Shown here piece after piece: positions 50,480-58,893 of a DNA stretch of 64,000 bases. Location of the stretch: assembly GCA_964542475.1 (NCBI GenBank), contig CAZIUL010000016.1, positions 15,969 through 79,968 on the forward strand, in the 5' to 3' direction. The position numbers and the translations under genes were made by a program. Each line of letters opens with the position of its first letter. Position 1 is the first letter of the stretch. Under the pieces are notes generated by a model. That model was not told where the DNA came from and ran no database searches. It saw only the letters and a list, made by a program, of their open reading frames with translations. Source of the DNA: CAZIUL01 sp964542475 (GTDB lineage: Bacteria > Planctomycetota > B15-G4 > CAYZWU01).

Positions 50480-52819
50480 ATGAAAAATACTATGAAAAAG
50501 ACGCTCTTGTTTCTATTGTCCGTACCGCTTTTTGTCAGTGTTTCGATGAGCGGCGCTTTTGCCCCGCCTGACCAGGGGCCCATGCTGCTCTGGTACGAAC
50601 AGCCTGCAGCGAAATGGACGGAAGCGCTGCCGCTCGGCAATGGCCGGCTTGGGTGCATGGTCTTCGGGGGAGTCGAGATCGAGCGGATCCAGTTCAACGA
50701 GGACACTCTCTGGGCAGGGGCGCCTCACGACTATTCGCACGAGGGAGCGTTCGAGTACCTGCCCGAGATAAGAAAGCTCCTCTTCGAGGGTAAACAGCGC
50801 GAGGCCCAAGAACTGGCATCCGAGCATTTCATGAGCGTCCCTCTCCGGCAGGAAGCATATCAGCCTTTCGGCGATCTCCTGCTGAACTTTCCAGGCCACG
50901 GCGCTGCTGAAAAGTACCGCAGGGAGCTGGACATTAGCAGGGCTGTCGCGTCCGCCAGGTACAAAGTGGGCGGAGTAACCTTCATGCGGGAGGTCTTCTC
51001 AAGCTACCCGGACCAGGTAATAGTAGTGCGGATCACAGCAGACGCGCCCGGCGTGATCGATTTCCATGCCACGCTTTTCTGCCCGCACAGCGCATCCGAT
51101 CTTGCCCAGGACAACGGCGCTCTGGTAATGCGGGGCAAGGTAGGCGAACAGGATGGAGATGGCAACACCAACGCGACCAACGATGCGATAAGGTTCGAAG
51201 CTCGGCTCAAATGTGTAGCGGTTGGCGGTTCCGTGAATGTCACAAAAAACGGCGTGGAGGTGAAGGGCGCTGATGCCGCGATCCTGCTCCTCGCCGGCGC
51301 CACCAACTACGCGGGCTTCGAAGACCTGAGTGCTGACCCTGCCGCTTTGTGCAAGGCAGCGATCGACACCGCCTCAAAAAAAACGTTGGATGCCTTGCTG
51401 GCCGACCATGTGACGGATCACCGGGCTCGTTTCAACCGCGTGACTCTTGACCTCGGCACGACCGCGGCGGTTCAAAAACCGACTAACGTGCGCCTCGACG
51501 CGTTCAGCCGCGACGACCCGCAGCTCGCCGCCCTTTATTTCCAGTACGGCCGCTACCTGATGCTGGCAGGCTCCCGGCCGGGAGCCCAGCCTCTCAACCT
51601 CCAGGGCATCTGGAACGAGAGCATGCGCCCTCCGTGGGAATCGAAGTACACCACCAACATCAACTGCGAGATGAACTACTGGCCCGCCGAGGTTTGCAAC
51701 CTTGCCGAGTGCACAAGCCCGCTCTTCGACGCCATAGACGAGCTGGTGATCTCCGGCAGAAAGACGGCAAAGCAGCACTACGCGTGCCGCGGCTGGGTGC
51801 TGCACCACAACTTCGACCTGTGGCGTGGCACCGCGCCGATCAACGCGAGCAACCACGGCATCTGGCCCACGGGCGGCGCGTGGCTCTGCCAGCACCTGTG
51901 GTGGCACTATGAATTTTCCGGCGACGAGAGCTTTCTTGAGGAGCGCGCCTACCCGGTGATCAGGGAGGCGGCCCTCTTTTTCGCGGACTATCTCGTGGAA
52001 GATCCGAGGGGCGGCGGGAGATTCTTCGTCAGCACGCCGAGCAACTCACCCGAACAGGGAGGCCTGGTTGCGGGCCCTACCATGGATCACCAGATCATAC
52101 GAAGCCTTTTTTCGTGGTGCATCCGGGCCGGTGAGATCCTGGGAAGAGACGAGGAGCTGAGGGCAAGGCTTGAAAGATTGTATGACAGGATCGCCCCGAA
52201 CCGGATCGGAAAGCACGGCCAGCTCCAGGAGTGGCTGGAAGATGTCGACAACCCCGACAACCATCACAGGCACTGTTCGCACCTGTGGGGGCTTTTCCCT
52301 GGCTGCGAGATCACGCCGGAAATCCCCGCGCTTTTTAATGCGGCGCGAAAATCGCTCGAGCTTAGGGGAGACGGGGGAACAGGATGGAGCAAGGCGTGGA
52401 AGGTCAACTTCTGGGCGCGGCTTCTCGACGGGGATCACGCGTACAGGATGCTCAGCGGCCTGATACGGCAAAGCTCCTACCCGAACATGTTCGACGCGCA
52501 TCCGCCGTTTCAGATCGACGGCAACTTCGGGGGATGCGCGGGCATCGCGGGGATGCTTCTCCAGAGCCATCGAGGAAATGTCCATCTTCTGCCCGCGCTG
52601 CCTGAAGCGTGGCCGATCGGCGAGGTCGCCGGCCTGCGGGCGCGGGGCGGCCTGGAGGTGGACATCCGGTGGCGAGACGGTAAACTGAAAGGAGCGGTTA
52701 TCCGCTCGAAAACCGGCAAGCCCGCGGTTGTGCGGTACAAGGAAAAGTCGAAGATCGTGACCTTTCCACCTGGCAAAGCCGTTCGGCTGGATGAAAACCT
52801 GGAAAGCACAGGCGGTTGA
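50480..52819 (+). CDS. Alpha-L-fucosidase, glycoside hydrolase family 95
   Basis: 779 residues with a signal peptide (about 1-29). The family opening LLWYEQPAAKWTEALPLGNGRLGCMVFGGVEIERIQFNEDTLWAG is unmistakable. The N-terminal beta domain, the alpha/alpha toroid (LQGIWNESMRPPWESKYTTNINCEMNYWPAEVCNLAECTSPLF) and the closing HPPFQIDGNFGGCAGIAGMLLQSH are all present. Catalytic-site segments such as NINCEMNYW and WSKAWKVNFWARL are intact. GH95 removes alpha-1,2-linked fucose, or galactose in some members, from host or algal glycans. The enzyme is exported, so it acts at the surface or in the periplasm. ATG at 50480 or 50492 are both possible. The next gene encodes the 79-residue repeat protein. 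Confidence 0.95.
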   Translation: MKNTMKKTLLFLLSVPLFVSVSMSGAFAPPDQGPMLLWYEQPAAKWTEALPLGNGRLGCMVFGGVEIERIQFNEDTLWAGAPHDYSHEGAFEYLPEIRKLLFEGKQREAQELASEHFMSVPLRQEAYQPFGDLLLNFPGHGAAEKYRRELDISRAVASARYKVGGVTFMREVFSSYPDQVIVVRITADAPGVIDFHATLFCPHSASDLAQDNGALVMRGKVGEQDGDGNTNATNDAIRFEARLKCVAVGGSVNVTKNGVEVKGADAAILLLAGATNYAGFEDLSADPAALCKAAIDTASKKTLDALLADHVTDHRARFNRVTLDLGTTAAVQKPTNVRLDAFSRDDPQLAALYFQYGRYLMLAGSRPGAQPLNLQGIWNESMRPPWESKYTTNINCEMNYWPAEVCNLAECTSPLFDAIDELVISGRKTAKQHYACRGWVLHHNFDLWRGTAPINASNHGIWPTGGAWLCQHLWWHYEFSGDESFLEERAYPVIREAALFFADYLVEDPRGGGRFFVSTPSNSPEQGGLVAGPTMDHQIIRSLFSWCIRAGEILGRDEELRARLERLYDRIAPNRIGKHGQLQEWLEDVDNPDNHHRHCSHLWGLFPGCEITPEIPALFNAARKSLELRGDGGTGWSKAWKVNFWARLLDGDHAYRMLSGLIRQSSYPNMFDAHPPFQIDGNFGGCAGIAGMLLQSHRGNVHLLPALPEAWPIGEVAGLRARGGLEVDIRWRDGKLKGAVIRSKTGKPAVVRYKEKSKIVTFPPGKAVRLDENLESTGG

Positions 52820-52863
52820 GAGGCCGGGTTAGCCGTTCAAAGGCCTGTTCAAGGAGAAGAAGC

Positions 52864-55563
52864 ATGCGAAGAATAACGTTCCTGTTCGTGCTGCCCGTCC
52901 TGTTCGCCTTGCTGCTGCCGCCCCCAACAGCACAGGGCTTCCAGGAAGATGATCCGGGCTCGGAAAGCGCATTCCAAGACGAGGGGTTCAACATCAAGGC
53001 ATGGCCTCTTGTTGTTGACTCCACATCGGATGACGGAACGCGTTCGCTCTGGGCAACGCCGCTGTTTCATTACACAAGCGCGCCGAACGGTGACGAGTGG
53101 TTTCACCTGCTCAACTATTTCCAGGGCCCTGACTACCGGCTTATCATTCCCCTGGCATACAGCGCAGGCGAGAAGGACAACATGCACATGGGCGTGATCC
53201 CCGCCATATTCTGCGGTCCGGGATACCTGGCCATGCCGCCCCTGCTGTACCTTTCCCTTGACCTGGAAAACGGCGACAGCACCACGTGGATAACGCCGTT
53301 TTACCACGTTACCAAGGATGCACAAGGCGAGGCCTGGCTTCATGTGGGCCCGTTTTTCAAGGGGCCTGGCTGGTGGTTTTTATTTCCTCTCGGTTACAGC
53401 ATTGACACATCAAAAGGCCCATACGCAGGGGTCATTCCGTTTTTCATCAAGGGTCCGGGATACTGGATTGCGCTCCCTTTTCTTTCAGGCTCGTGGGACA
53501 GCAGCGCAAGCAGCCGGGAAACATGGATCACACCGCTTTACCATGAGAGCAGGGATGTAAATGGAAATGTGAGGTTTCATTTTCTCAACTATTTCCAGGG
53601 CCCGGAGCACAATGTGTTCTTTCCTCTTGCATATATCGTTGGGAAGCCCGGTAAGCGCAAGGCAGGCGTGATTCCCTTTTACTTCCAGTGGCCCGGCGCA
53701 TGGATGGCGCCGCCGTTCCTCTCAGCTTCCTGGAAACGAAAAAATGGCGCACGCACGACTTGGCTGACCCCGCTGTTTCATCACACGAAGAGTGCTGATG
53801 GGGAGAACTCTTTACACGCCCTCACTTACTTCCAGGGGCCCGGATACAACCTGCTTTTCCCGCTTCTTTACATTTTCGACGAATCCGGGGAAAAGACGAT
53901 CTGGGCCGCTCCCATCTATTTTCAGGGTAAAGATTACCTCGTCCTGTTTCCCCTCGCGTACTGGGCCGGCGAGCCCGAAAACCGGCACATGGGCCTGCTT
54001 CCTTTTTATATCCGTACCCCTTCCAGCCGCATTGTCCCGCCCTTGCTCTCAGGTGTCTTCGACCGCAATGACGGCGGGCGAAGCACATGGATCACACCCT
54101 TCTTCCACCACACCCGCGATGGCGAGGGCGACGGATGGATGCATCTTTTCAACTACTTCCAGGGTCCCGGGTACAAGCTTTTTCTGCCTCTCGCCTACAT
54201 GATGGGCGGGAAGGAGAGGCGCAAGGCTGGCGTGATCCCCTTCTACTTCCAGTGGCCAGGCACCTGGATCGCGCCGCCCCTGCTGTCAGCTTCCTGGGAA
54301 CGTGAAGGAGGGGGGCGCGTCACATGGCTGACCCCCCTGTTCCACTGTACGGAAGATGAGGATGGAGAGCGTTCGTTTCATTTTCTCAACTACTTCCAGG
54401 GCTCCGAAGACAAGGTGCTGTTTCCCCTGGCTTACCATTCGAAAGGGGAGAAGGGAGACCACTTCGGCATTTTCCCGCTTTTCTTTCGCAGCCCGGACAG
54501 CACATTTGTTTTGCCCCTGTTGAGCGGGTGGTGGAAGAGAGGTGCCGGCGGGCGCAGCATCTGGATTACTCCGCTTTACCACTCCACAACAGACGGACAC
54601 GGCAAGCACTGGTTCCATGTGGTAAACTATTTCCAGGGGCCTGATGATTTCTGTTTTTTTCCGCTTCTCTATTATTCGGGCGCGGAAGGGAACGAGTGGC
54701 TTGGCGTTTTCCCTCTTTGTTTCAGCGGCCCGGACTCAATCTTTTTCCCGTTCCTTCTGTCAGGGAGGTGGAAGGGGAGCGACGGCACAAGCAACACATG
54801 GATCACGCCGCTTTTTCATACCAGCACGGACAGGCTGGGGCAGACCGAATTTCATTGCCTCAACTACTTTCAAGGTCCTGGATACAAGTTACTGTTTCCA
54901 TTTGCATACAGCCTTGACAAGGGCGAGAAAAAGTACAGGGGGGTCATCCCGTTTTACTTCCAGTGGCCGGGCGCCGCGGTTTCCCCGCTCATGCTTTATG
55001 CCTCCTGGGAGCGTCAGGACGGCGGAAGGAACAGCTGGGCAACGCCTCTTTTTCATCAGAGCACCGATTCATCGGGCAGGCTGGAGAACCGCCACCTTGT
55101 CAACTGGTTCGAGAGCGATGATTTCGAGACCCTCTTTCCCCTCTACTGGAACTGGAAGAACAGCGAAGGCGTGGAAAGAACACTGGTCCCGCCCCTTTAC
55201 TCGAAGGTCGATACACCCGAGGGCGAGTGTTCACATTCGGTTCTGTGGCCGCTGTTCGAGTACAGGAATGGGAAAACAATAGATCATTCGTTCCTGACGC
55301 AGATGAAGCCTTTCCTGTACCAGCGCGCGGGCGCCGATTACGAGTTCTCTCTCTTGTGGGAGCTTCTGCAGCTCGAACGGGAGGACGGGAACGAAAGCAC
55401 TACCGTGGCGCCCTTCTACTATTCGGAGCGGCCGGCAGGGGAGAAGTTGAGCCGGTTCCAGGTGCTCGGCGGGCTCTACGCAAGGGATTGCGACTATACA
55501 AGCCGGACATCCAGGAAGAGGCTCTTCTGGATTTTCCCCATCGGGTCGGAGAATAAGTTCTGA
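52864..55563 (+). CDS. Secreted protein of nine exact 79-residue repeats (novel repeat)
   Basis: 899 residues from the ATG at 52864 (AAGGAG seven bases upstream; the open frame runs back to 52816). A signal peptide covers about 1-25. From residue 60 to about 800 the protein is a tandem array. Each unit runs TWITPLFHHT, a short DG turn, FHxLNYFQGPGYKLLFPLAY, then GVIPFYFQWPG, IAPPLLSASWER and DGGR. The Trp of the opening motif falls at 63, 142, 221, 300, 409, 488, 567, 646 and 725, that is every 79 residues with a single jump of 109 that comes from a 30-residue partial extra copy. Strands rich in Phe/Tyr/Trp suggest a beta structure such as a solenoid, propeller or barrel. The last 110 residues are non-repetitive. 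No known family is recognised. It follows the GH95 gene by 44 bases. Confidence 0.85.
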   Translation: MRRITFLFVLPVLFALLLPPPTAQGFQEDDPGSESAFQDEGFNIKAWPLVVDSTSDDGTRSLWATPLFHYTSAPNGDEWFHLLNYFQGPDYRLIIPLAYSAGEKDNMHMGVIPAIFCGPGYLAMPPLLYLSLDLENGDSTTWITPFYHVTKDAQGEAWLHVGPFFKGPGWWFLFPLGYSIDTSKGPYAGVIPFFIKGPGYWIALPFLSGSWDSSASSRETWITPLYHESRDVNGNVRFHFLNYFQGPEHNVFFPLAYIVGKPGKRKAGVIPFYFQWPGAWMAPPFLSASWKRKNGARTTWLTPLFHHTKSADGENSLHALTYFQGPGYNLLFPLLYIFDESGEKTIWAAPIYFQGKDYLVLFPLAYWAGEPENRHMGLLPFYIRTPSSRIVPPLLSGVFDRNDGGRSTWITPFFHHTRDGEGDGWMHLFNYFQGPGYKLFLPLAYMMGGKERRKAGVIPFYFQWPGTWIAPPLLSASWEREGGGRVTWLTPLFHCTEDEDGERSFHFLNYFQGSEDKVLFPLAYHSKGEKGDHFGIFPLFFRSPDSTFVLPLLSGWWKRGAGGRSIWITPLYHSTTDGHGKHWFHVVNYFQGPDDFCFFPLLYYSGAEGNEWLGVFPLCFSGPDSIFFPFLLSGRWKGSDGTSNTWITPLFHTSTDRLGQTEFHCLNYFQGPGYKLLFPFAYSLDKGEKKYRGVIPFYFQWPGAAVSPLMLYASWERQDGGRNSWATPLFHQSTDSSGRLENRHLVNWFESDDFETLFPLYWNWKNSEGVERTLVPPLYSKVDTPEGECSHSVLWPLFEYRNGKTIDHSFLTQMKPFLYQRAGADYEFSLLWELLQLEREDGNESTTVAPFYYSERPAGEKLSRFQVLGGLYARDCDYTSRTSRKRLFWIFPIGSENKF

Positions 55564-55574
55564 CCGGGATTAAC

Positions 55575-55633
55575 CCGCTTATTTAATCCTTTTCTGCTGC
55601 GGTACCTCGCGACGAAGAGTATGAAATAAGCGG
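55575..55633. other. Inverted repeat between convergent genes
   Basis: CCGCTTATTT (55575-55584) and its exact complement AAATAAGCGG (55624-55633) are 39 bases apart, between the repeat-protein and agmatinase stops. A nested CGGG/CCCG stem lies at 55566-55576. It could end transcription from either side, but there is no long U-run. Confidence 0.4.
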
Positions 55634-55636
55634 ATT

Positions 55637-56524
55637 TCAGCCGCGACACATTCTCCACCTGTACGAAAGAGCCTTCTGGATTATCTTTGCAGCGGTGAAA
55701 GCCGATGTTTGCAGGCAACCGTCCGGGCACACCTCCACGATATCGAAGCCGCGTACATCGAGGTTTAAGTTGCCGAATATCGATTTCGCCACGAGAAGAA
55801 GCTGCTGCCAGGAAAGCCCTCCCGGCACAGGAGTCCCCACCTCCGGCATGATCGATGCGCAGAGCCCGTCAGCGTCTATGGAAAGGTAGGCCCTCCCGGA
55901 CATCTTTTGAATGTGATCGATCATGTCCGAGAACCCGCCCTCCTCGCGAAGCTTGTGGGCATAAAACTGCTTTATGCGCGGCGATCGCGAGCAGAGTTTG
56001 CGCTCCTCTTTTGATGTGCACCCGATCCCGATCTGTACGATGTTCATTCCGCAATCGTGCAGCCTCTTCATGGTGCAGGCGTGAGAGTACTTGTCTCCGT
56101 TGTAGGTCTCCCTGAGGTCAGGATGCGCGTCGATAGAGATGACGTGGTCACCGGGAGAAAGACATTTGTCCACGAGGGGAATGCTGACGTTGTGCTCCCC
56201 CCCGATACCGACCAGGAAAGCGCTGGCAGGCACGCCCCTTATTGCCGCGGATGCCCTTTCGATGTAATCGCGCGCTCCTTCACCGGTGCCCGGCATGATC
56301 GGATCGAGCGACCGGACGGCAATATCGCTAAAAGGCTCCCATTCGAGCTCCTCCTCGAACTCTTCGAGCTGGCCGGAGACGCGTATGATTTCATGTGGAG
56401 CTTTTGCCGCGCCCTTTTTGAAGGTGGCGGTTCCGTCGAACGGAAGGGGCACGATCACGGCTTGCGCTTCTTCCAAGGGGCTCTGGTCATGTGACAAAAA
56501 CCTGTCGTGAAAAGCCGCGTCCAT
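55637..56524 (-). CDS. speB: Agmatinase/ureohydrolase-family enzyme
   Basis: 295 residues, normal size. The Mn2+ ligands of the arginase/agmatinase fold are complete: His111 in GGEHN, Asp132, His134 and Asp136 in SIDAHPDLR, and Asp217 and Asp219 in SIDADGL. The substrate loop around EVGTPVPGGLSW and the closing segment LNLDVRGFDIVEVCPDG also fit. It most likely splits agmatine to putrescine and urea; guanidino acids such as guanidinobutyrate are also possible in this family, so the symbol is tentative. It lies 28 bases after the MscS-type channel on the same strand, probably in one transcript. Confidence 0.88.
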   Translation of the reverse strand: MDAAFHDRFLSHDQSPLEEAQAVIVPLPFDGTATFKKGAAKAPHEIIRVSGQLEEFEEELEWEPFSDIAVRSLDPIMPGTGEGARDYIERASAAIRGVPASAFLVGIGGEHNVSIPLVDKCLSPGDHVISIDAHPDLRETYNGDKYSHACTMKRLHDCGMNIVQIGIGCTSKEERKLCSRSPRIKQFYAHKLREEGGFSDMIDHIQKMSGRAYLSIDADGLCASIMPEVGTPVPGGLSWQQLLLVAKSIFGNLNLDVRGFDIVEVCPDGCLQTSAFTAAKIIQKALSYRWRMCRG

Positions 56525-56551
56525 ATGTCTGTTTCCGTTGTGTATGTGGTG

Positions 56552-57871
56552 CTACTTGTCAGGGCCATCGACTTTCTTTTCGAGGAACCGGTTGAAGTCG
56601 CTTCCGCTTGGGATCTGGAAAACCTTGAGGTCGAACTCGGGCACCACCGCGAGAATGTGATCGAAGATGTCCGCCTGGATTGCCTCGTATTTTGCCCACG
56701 CCTGGATTTTTGAGAACACGTAGATCTGGATCGGGAGGCCGTACTCGGTCGGCTGGAGGTGGCGTATGAGAAAGGTCATATTCTGGTGTATATCCGCCTT
56801 GTTCCGGAGGTACGCTACTATATAGGCGCGGAAGGTGCCCACATTGGTAAGCCGCCGTGCATTGACCGGGGCGGATGCGCTCACCTTATGCTCCGTGTTG
56901 TACGCTTCGATCTCCTTTTTCATCTCCTTTATGTAATCGGCGATGAGATCGAACTTCTCGAACCGCACCAGCATCTCGTCCGTGCAGAAGCGGATGCTGT
57001 TCATGTCGATGTGGACCGAGCGCTTGATGCGGCGGCCCCCGGATTCTTCCATCCCCCGCCAGTTCTTGAACGAATCGGAAACCAGCGCGTAGGTGGGGAT
57101 CGTGCTGACGGTCTTGTCCCAGTTTCTAACCTTGATCGTGTAGAACGACACGGAGATGACATTACCGTTCGCATTGTATTTGGGCATGTCGATCCAGTCC
57201 CCGACGCGGACCATGTCGGATGACGAGATCTGGAAGCTTGCCACGAGCCCGAGGAGCGCGTCCTTGAAGACCAGGAGCAGGATCGCGGTCAGCGCGCCGA
57301 TACCGGCCAGGATCGCGCCGGGCGAGCGGTCCATGAGCGCTGCTATGATCAGGATGCCGGCGACCACGTTGAGCAGCACCTTGAAAACCTCTACAAGGCC
57401 CGCGATCGGCCGGTTCCTTGAGAACTTAAGCGTGGCGTAGATGGCGGCAGCCGCGTTCATCAGCGCATTCAGGACCAGGGTGCCGATGAAGATCATGAAG
57501 GCCGCCATGACGCGCTTGATCCAGATGCCCCAGTCCGGGAAGGCTGACGAGCCTAGGTAAACGACCAGCGCGGGCGCGATGTAGGAGAGCCTTGAAAACG
57601 CGCGGCTTTGGATGAGAATATCGTCCCACTGGTTCTTGCTCCTGCTCGCCATGAATCCGAGGGTGTTGCTCAGGATCAGGCGGGCGACGATATAAGAGAT
57701 CGCGCACAGAATCAGGCCGGCCACGCCAAGGATTGCGGGGGTCAGGGCCTCTGCCAGCGCCACGCTCATGCCTGAATCTTCCAGCCACACATTCAGCCAC
57801 GTTGACATGTCGACTATCCAGGATTCGATCTGCCCGTCAGATGGTGGATCGCTTGCACCAAGTATGGTCAT
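56552..57871 (-). CDS. Mechanosensitive channel of the MscS family (YbdG-like)
   Basis: 439 residues from the ATG at 57871 (AAGGAG six bases upstream); the frame extends to 57922 but without a ribosome site. Five or so membrane helices precede the MscS core, whose pore helix region is GAILAGIGALTAILLLVFKDALLGLVASFQISSSDMVRVGDWI. The cytoplasmic beta domain follows (NANGNVISVSFYTIKVRNWDKTVSTIPTYALVSDSFKNW), then a long C-terminal domain as in YbdG. It should open under membrane tension and release ions during hypo-osmotic shock. It is the first gene of a pair with agmatinase and is divergent from the DjlA-like gene. Confidence 0.92.
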   Translation of the reverse strand: MTILGASDPPSDGQIESWIVDMSTWLNVWLEDSGMSVALAEALTPAILGVAGLILCAISYIVARLILSNTLGFMASRSKNQWDDILIQSRAFSRLSYIAPALVVYLGSSAFPDWGIWIKRVMAAFMIFIGTLVLNALMNAAAAIYATLKFSRNRPIAGLVEVFKVLLNVVAGILIIAALMDRSPGAILAGIGALTAILLLVFKDALLGLVASFQISSSDMVRVGDWIDMPKYNANGNVISVSFYTIKVRNWDKTVSTIPTYALVSDSFKNWRGMEESGGRRIKRSVHIDMNSIRFCTDEMLVRFEKFDLIADYIKEMKKEIEAYNTEHKVSASAPVNARRLTNVGTFRAYIVAYLRNKADIHQNMTFLIRHLQPTEYGLPIQIYVFSKIQAWAKYEAIQADIFDHILAVVPEFDLKVFQIPSGSDFNRFLEKKVDGPDK

Positions 57872-58132
57872 TTCGTTCTCCTTGTTTTTTCCGCTGCGGC
57901 CTTGCCAATGGATTGGTCTCAACAGGGCCGGTTGATGATCTTTTCATTCCGCAGCTCATCGAAAAATTTATTGTAAAGCATGATTCCGGCCGAGTCGTGG
58001 ACTCTTTCTCTTTTTTCAGTTCAAATCAGGGACACCGGATTGCTAAACTAATGAAAGTAATAGTAGGTGGCTTTTCTTCGTGGTCCGATTTCCGACTGTC
58101 AACTGTTTGATGGTCGAGGAGGTAAGCAAAAA

Positions 58133-58867
58133 ATGTCGTGGCTTGGAGCGGGAATAGGCGCGGGTCTCGGTATGGCATTCGGCGGCCCGATCGGCGCGGC
58201 CATCGGGGGCTGTATCGGCGCTTCCCTGTCGGGTAATGCGAATCAGGTCAAGGCATCCCGAAAAATGCATGCGCAGCAGCTGTTCTTCGTGTCGGTTTTT
58301 TCGATGTTCGGGAAGATGGCAAAGGCGGACGGGGTGGTGTCAAAGGAGGAGATCACGGTAGTTGAAGAGATCATCAGGAAGATGCGGATCGATGCCGAGG
58401 ACAGGAAGGTCGCCATCAGAATATTCAACAACGCGAAGTCCGATCCGTATTCCATTTTTGATTACGCGTCACAGTATCGCAAGCTGTCCTCAGGGGCGGA
58501 AATGAACATAATGGTATACAGGTTTTTGTTCACAGTTGCCATGGCTGACAACGTCCTTCATCCTGAAGAAAAGAAGCTCCTGCAGCAGATACCCCCATAC
58601 CTTGGCCTCGACAAGTCGATTTACGCTACCCTGGTGAAAGAGGCGTCCGGCGAACAGGCTGATCTCGAAGAATGCTACAAAGTTCTCGGGTGTTCTCCTG
58701 AAAGCTCGGACGGGGAAATAAAGCAGGCGTACAGAAAGATGTCCTCCGAGTACCACCCCGACAAGATATCTTCAAAAGGCCTTCCGGACGGTTTTAACAG
58801 GTTCGCCGAAGACCAGATGAAGAAAATCAACCAGTCGTATGACCTGATAAGGGAAAGCCGGAAATAG
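58133..58867 (+). CDS. TerB/DnaJ-domain protein (DjlA-like co-chaperone)
   Basis: 244 residues from the ATG at 58133 (GAGGAGGT upstream; the frame also opens at 58067). A glycine-zipper segment (residues 5-33, GAGIGAGLGMAFGGPIGAAIGG) may insert in a membrane. A TerB-like helical domain spans about 50-175, and the C-terminal J-domain has the HPD motif at 208-210. This is the DjlA order: membrane anchor, TerB, J-domain. It should stimulate DnaK ATPase activity near the membrane, often in envelope-stress responses. The anchor is longer and more glycine-rich than in Escherichia coli DjlA. It is convergent with the TPR-metallopeptidase gene. Confidence 0.88.
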   Translation: MSWLGAGIGAGLGMAFGGPIGAAIGGCIGASLSGNANQVKASRKMHAQQLFFVSVFSMFGKMAKADGVVSKEEITVVEEIIRKMRIDAEDRKVAIRIFNNAKSDPYSIFDYASQYRKLSSGAEMNIMVYRFLFTVAMADNVLHPEEKKLLQQIPPYLGLDKSIYATLVKEASGEQADLEECYKVLGCSPESSDGEIKQAYRKMSSEYHPDKISSKGLPDGFNRFAEDQMKKINQSYDLIRESRK

Positions 58868-58869
58868 GG

Positions 58870-58892
58870 AAAAAGGTTCCTGACCACTTTTT
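58870..58892. terminator. TTCCTGACC element at a convergent gene junction
   Basis: AAAAAGGTTCCTGACCACTTTTT forms an imperfect stem with A- and U-rich flanks, between the DjlA-like stop and the convergent gene at 58894. It shares the core TTCCTGACC and flanking layout with 24516-24556, and may act as a weak terminator or be a relic of a REP-type repeat. Confidence 0.5.
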
Positions 58893-58893
58893 C

